64,000 nucleotides of DNA, from positions 41,771,641 to 41,835,640 of the forward strand of contig NC_080074.1 in assembly GCF_949987535.1 (NCBI RefSeq), written 5' to 3'. The first letter of the stretch is position 1, and the number at the start of each line of letters is the position of its first letter. Below are positions 59,511-64,000 of this stretch, one piece after another. The translations under genes were made by a program, and so were the position numbers. The notes under the pieces are model-generated. The model was not told the origin of the DNA and ran no database searches. It worked only from the letters and a program-made list of their open reading frames with translations. The stretch comes from Balaenoptera acutorostrata (lineage: Eukaryota; Chordata; Mammalia; Artiodactyla; Balaenopteridae).

Positions 59511-59831
59511 TTTAAGGTTCAACGGAATTAAAACAATCTCTCTCCTCTACTGTATAACCTTGAATCTTATTGCAATAGTCTTGACCTCTAATAGTCACGA
59601 ATAGTAAAGTCTTCCTTGACTGTTTAACTCCACCCAGTGTTTGCCCAATTCTGTAAGCTACCTTTCATACTTTATTCACATTGAACTTCACTGAGTTGTG
59701 CAACATGGTGGCCCAGCTGTATATATTAGTTCTTTCCAACAAGCAGTTTAAGATTGTTGTAAATTCTCTTTTTCAGCAGTCCTGGATGATCTGAGTATAT
59801 ACAAGCTACATAGAACTTCAATTTCAGAATA
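59511..59831. other. Unclassified sequence
   Basis: No gene or repeat named. Confidence 0.4.
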
Positions 59832-60324
59832 CAGGCACCTTGGAGATATCATGGGTTCAATTCCAGACCACCACGATAAACTGAATATCACAGTATAGTG
59901 AATCACATGAATATTTTGGTTTCCCAGTGCGTAGAGAAGTCATGTTTACACTGTACTATAGTCTATTAAGTGTTCAATAGCATTATGGCTAAAATAACAA
60001 TGTACGTACTTTAATAGAAAAATACTTTATTGCTAAAAATTGCTATCATCTGAGCCTTCAGTGAGTTATAATCTTTTTGCAATCATAACATCAAAAATCA
60101 CTGATCATAGATCACGGTAACAGACATAATAATAATGAAAGAGTTTGAAATACTGTGAGAATTACCAAAATGTGACATGGAGACATGAAGTGAGGAAATG
60201 CTATTGGAAAAATGGTGCCTGTAGACTTGCTCAAGACAAGGTTGCCACTAACGTACAATTTGCAAAAAAATGCAGTATCTGCGCAGAGCAATAAACGAAG
60301 CACAATAAAACGAGGCATTGCCTG
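59832..60324. mobile_element. Short non-autonomous Tigger1-like element (pogo/Tc1-mariner), complete
   Basis: Its left end is CAGGCACCTTGGAGATAT and its right end AATAAAACGAGGCATTGCCTG. It is flanked by TA on both sides (59830-59831 and 60325-60326), the target duplication of pogo-type elements. Internal phrases (TTCCAGACCACCACGATAAA, GAATTACCAAAATGTGACAT) match both ends of Tigger1. At about 493 bp it lacks the transposase gene and is an internally deleted derivative. The open frame starting at 60212 overlaps its right end by chance. Confidence 0.85.
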
Positions 60325-60326
60325 TA

Positions 60327-61079
60327 TGTCCATTTTACTGGAATGGTTGGTTTTATACCCCTTGAGATATTATTTTAGTTTTAGTTTCGCCCTACTCATG
60401 GGTAGAAGCCAAAAGTTTAATTCATACCCTCTGGGTGAGATTTTTCAGTGTCGTGACAAAATTTCAACTCAAAACCACAAATCTCAGTTGCTTTATAACA
60501 TTTATCCAAAATCGACACTTGTAGCAGAAATAAGTAATGTGACCAACTGCCACAAAAGTGTCATTACAAAGCAATGTATAAGTATAGACTCCAATAATTT
60601 ATTCTCACATATGCAAAGTGGCACAGGCTAGTATCAAAGAGACCTCTTTTTAAAATGTACATTTCAAAGCCTATTAATGTGTGTTTTTATTAATAATTTG
60701 AGAAAATTACAAATTCCAATGCACAATATACATCACAGCTTAACTTAGTCATTTGAGACATTCAATCCTAATAATCACTAAATTGATTCTGTCTTTCTTT
60801 GTCCCAAAGACAACAGTTGATGCTATATAATTATATACACATTTGTTAGTGAGGATTGAGAACTCTTTTTGCTTGAAGATGACAATTTTATACTTTACTA
60901 ATATATACAATTTCCCTTCTCCAGCAAACTGCTTTTATAATTTTAAAATAAACTTTTTTCCCATTTCATATAAAATAATACATGTTCATTATAATAATGT
61001 GGAAAATAAAATGGTGTAACAAAAGAAATAATGATCTATAATTTTATCAAAGAGAATTGCTAATATTTTTGGTGTAGTA
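60327..61079. other. Unclassified sequence
   Basis: The + strand frame 60212-60631 (139 codons) runs out of the Tigger element into this DNA. It has no recognisable domain and is not called a gene. Confidence 0.4.
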
Positions 61080-61460
61080 TCTTCTATTTTTTTTTTTTTT
61101 TTTTTTTAGATCTTTTTTTTTTTTTTTTTTTTTTTATAGCTACTTTATTTATTTATTTTTGGCTGTGTTGGGTCTTCGGTTCATGCGAGGGCTTTCTCTG
61201 GTTACGGCAAGTGGGGGCCACTCTTCATCGCGGTGCGGGGACCGCTCTTCATCGCGGTGCGCGGGCCTTTCACTATCGCGGCCCCTCCCGTTGCGGGGCA
61301 CAGGCTCCAGACGCGCAGGCTCAGTAGTTGTGGCTCACGGGCCCAGCTGCTCCGTGGCATGTGGGATCTTCCCAGACCAGGGCTCGAACCCGTGTCCCCT
61401 GCATTAGCAGGCAGATTCTCAACCACTGCGCCACCAGGGAAGCCCCTCTTCTAGTTTTTT
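61080..61460 (-). mobile_element. CHR SINE, inverted, with target-site duplication and internal 24-bp duplication
   Basis: Target duplication TCTTCTATTTTTTT (61080-61093) and TCTTCTAGTTTTTT (61447-61460), one mismatch. The tail is two long T-runs (61087-61107 and 61113-61135) separated by AGATC. On the minus strand the B box is intact (GGGCTCGAACC on +, 61380-61390), as is the A box (CCACTGCGCCA on +, 61423-61433). The block CTCTTCATCGCGGTGCG is present twice (61221-61237, 61245-61261). Open frames of up to 82 codons here are not genes. Confidence 0.93.
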
Positions 61461-64000
61461 TAATACATTTTTTAAGAAAAAAAATGTTGCAATCATACTG
61501 ATTAAACGCTTACATAGTCTACTTTATTATCTTAACAGTATACACCAAGCACTTTTCCCTAGATGGTTACTAATTCTTTTCATTCTTTTAAGTGACTATA
61601 TAATAGTTCACTGAATAAATGTACAGTGATTTACTTAATCCTTGTTTTCCTATTAAACATACGCTTAAGCATCAGAATATGCTAAGTGGAATCTGAACTA
61701 CTGGATTACATGGATAAGGAAATCTTCACATTCATTTCTATTAATCACTGTGTGAGTAGTGTAAAACTGCTCCTGTTTAGACTTGTTCAGAGGCCATATT
61801 TATCAGTGGTGCAATCCCAGAGCATGGCTTTCATGAGCTTAGGGATTGATGATTTTGAGACATCGGGTCAGAGAGGTGCAGTACCTTCATAAGGAGGTTA
61901 TCACCATCCTTCTGAACAAAGGACTGAGAATGAATGAGCTCTCCAAAATCAATAGTTGGGGTTTGCTTCTGAACATCTGGTAACCTGTATAAATTCAATT
62001 AAAAAAAATATATATATATATATGCCTGTGCCTTTGTGTTTTTCTGTAGAGGGACCACAGCTTTCATCAGATTCTCAAGAGGTCTATGACCTACCAAAAA
62101 GTATTTAGCTATTAAATGCGGGAAGAGTTCAATACATATCAAAAAATTACTAATCTGTTATATGACACATATCCACCCTGTTGTCATATCTTTCTTTTCT
62201 GTGAGATTAGAAGTGCTTATTTTTGTTCACATGTTTATAAAATGTCACCAACCTAGAATTTACCCCAGCAGATCTCAATCCAGTTTTCCTTGGTCAGACA
62301 CATGTGGCAGATGAAACTCACATGTAACACACTAGTAAGGTTTCCATGAATGGCCTGGTAGGTTATGCCTTTCCCAAATAACTCCTGGTCTGAGAGAGAT
62401 GGGGACCAAAATCCTTGCCACACCTTGAGGACAAAAGTATGAGACCTGACCTTAGATTGTATCCTCTAAGAGGACATAATGTCCTTTTTTAAACCATAGA
62501 AAGGTACCACATGGGCTAGTGGCAGTCATGTATACACACAAGGACAAACTTCCGTTGACATGCTACTCCCAGCATTAGATGTAAATTTACCTCTTTTATC
62601 AAACTTAAGAAAGTGAACGATGGTCTTCTTTAAGACACCATTATAAGGACCATCTAGTAATTGTCAATTCATGTCAAAATGTAAATATTTTGCTATTATT
62701 ATTTAATTATGTTTGGTAACAAAAATATTGGCATTTGTGACTGACCTGATGATATACTAGTATGCAATGCTATTGTGATAAGAAAAATGTCAACCAATAT
62801 AGATTTTGGAAGTTGTTTATTCATTTATTTTTAATCTTACCTGTTCCCAAAGTTCGAAGGTGGTCTATATAGCTACATACAATAAAAAAAGATATAAATT
62901 TTTAAATAAATAGATGAGGAAATAGATCAGAGGGAAAATGAGAATAAGAAAGGTAAGATAAAGTCAGGAGTGAAGGTGACAGACAACTACACCTTGCAAG
63001 ATGAGATCCACTAGCTAGAGCTTGGTGATGAATTTAAATTTTGCAAGAGACAGCTAAAATTGACAAATAGAGAGACTCTTTTAAGTGGAATATCCATGTC
63101 TAAGGCCACCAGCTCCTTCTATATAATGGTACAAATTTACGTATTTTATTCATAAGATAAAATCATCCATTTGTTCATAGTATAAGCTCAACTAATCATG
63201 GTACTAAGATCAGACAGAAATTTCTCCCAGGGATCCCCATAGGAGTACTCTGTGATATATAAATATAGTAAATAGAATGGCAGGCTTCATAAATCTTTAC
63301 TTTTTAACTTCCTCAATGTAGACTGTTATATTCACAACACATTAGAATTCAGAAAATTATATTTTAACAGAGATTGGAAAAAATGTGGTTTAGGTATCTT
63401 AATCAGATACCAGCCTATTGTAATCAGAGGAAGATTTTGGTCATTTAAATGCACGGTTTTAAGGTGGTCATCTACTTGCAGAAATCAACCTTCAAAAAGT
63501 GTTTTGTGGAGTGAGGAATAACTGTCCCTAGATGGGCATGTGACCCTCCAGGAGGCCACAGGTCACATATTTGCCATCATTCAATTTTGTTACTTTCTTG
63601 GCTTCTCTAGTCCTTTAAGTTTGTAATTACCAGTCTAGAGGGGTGGATGATCTGCGCCTCCTTCAAGGAATCCTCCATAAGTACTCTTTTTCTCATTCCA
63701 GCTTTTGATAAACATTTGGAGCAGTGACATCAAAATAATATGCTCTGAGAAGTCCGTTGAATACACTGTTATACATTGCTGATTGAGCAGTGATTATACA
63801 GAAAAATAAGACTATGACCAGCATCAACTTATGAAGGCTAATAAAGTCTACCCTACCTCTTCATGGAAGTGGAGCAAAGGAGGGCGATGATTGGATAACT
63901 GCAGATACTTCCTGTTATGCCTTTCCCAGTGTGTGAGAATATAACCATCTGAGCATCTGAGTAGAAGATGATATGTTCATTCTTTCTAGTCTCTATAGCT
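61461..64000. other. Unclassified sequence
   Basis: About 2.5 kb without a named gene or repeat, apart from a short (TA)n tract at 62000-62022. Confidence 0.4.

Noticed and set aside
60212..60631. 139-codon plus-strand open frame
   Set aside because: It starts inside the Tigger element and runs into unrelated DNA; no domain seen.

Overview
This is nuclear DNA of a mammal, most likely a cetacean. Five copies of a tRNA-derived SINE (near 38.0, 44.2, 46.4, 59.2 and 61.1 kb) look like the CHR SINE of whales, hippos and ruminants. I see no ruminant Bov-tA or BovB and no pig PRE-1 sequence. The species call is an inference from repeats alone. Base composition is AT-rich throughout, and I find no complete gene, structural RNA gene, CpG island or CRISPR-like array. 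The window reads as a gene desert or the interior of very large introns.

Layout. 0-8.7 kb: mostly unclassified sequence with a MER20 fragment, a CA microsatellite, a hAT-like element nested in an older repeat, a MIR and an L2. 8.8-14.2 kb: one nearly full-length L1 on the + strand with target-site duplications, a dead ORF1, a dead ORF2 and a probable 3' transduction. 14.4-20.6 kb: MER20, MIR, L2, and a short L1 3' piece (17.73-18.53 kb). 21.4-22.9 kb: the only stretch that looks protein-coding, an 89-codon minus-strand segment with an acceptor and a donor (21465-21731), followed by MIR and MER5-like repeats. 23.6-27.3 kb: old inverted L1 sequence interrupted by an LTR-like segment. 27.3-35.8 kb: little that I can classify apart from a TG/GA microsatellite and a perfect hairpin. 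35.8-40.1 kb: a MER5A element and a three-layer nest, with a CHR SINE inside a middle-aged L1 inside an older L1. 40.1-58.3 kb: MIR, L2, two more SINEs, a minimal L1 tail insertion and LTR-like segments. 58.3-64 kb: an MLT1-like LTR, a SINE, a complete short Tigger element, an inverted SINE, and about 2.5 kb with nothing recognised.

No set of genes here works together as a pathway. The mobile elements are linked by dependence: the SINEs and the L1 copies have A-tails and target-site duplications typical of L1 enzyme-driven insertion. Every ORF2 copy seen is now broken. Repeat family names come from memory of consensus sequences and were not checked against a library; coordinates of old repeats are approximate to some tens of bases. 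I did not find a new biological system. The most useful leads are the candidate exon, the L1 3' transduction, the nested insertions and the structural variants among the SINE copies.
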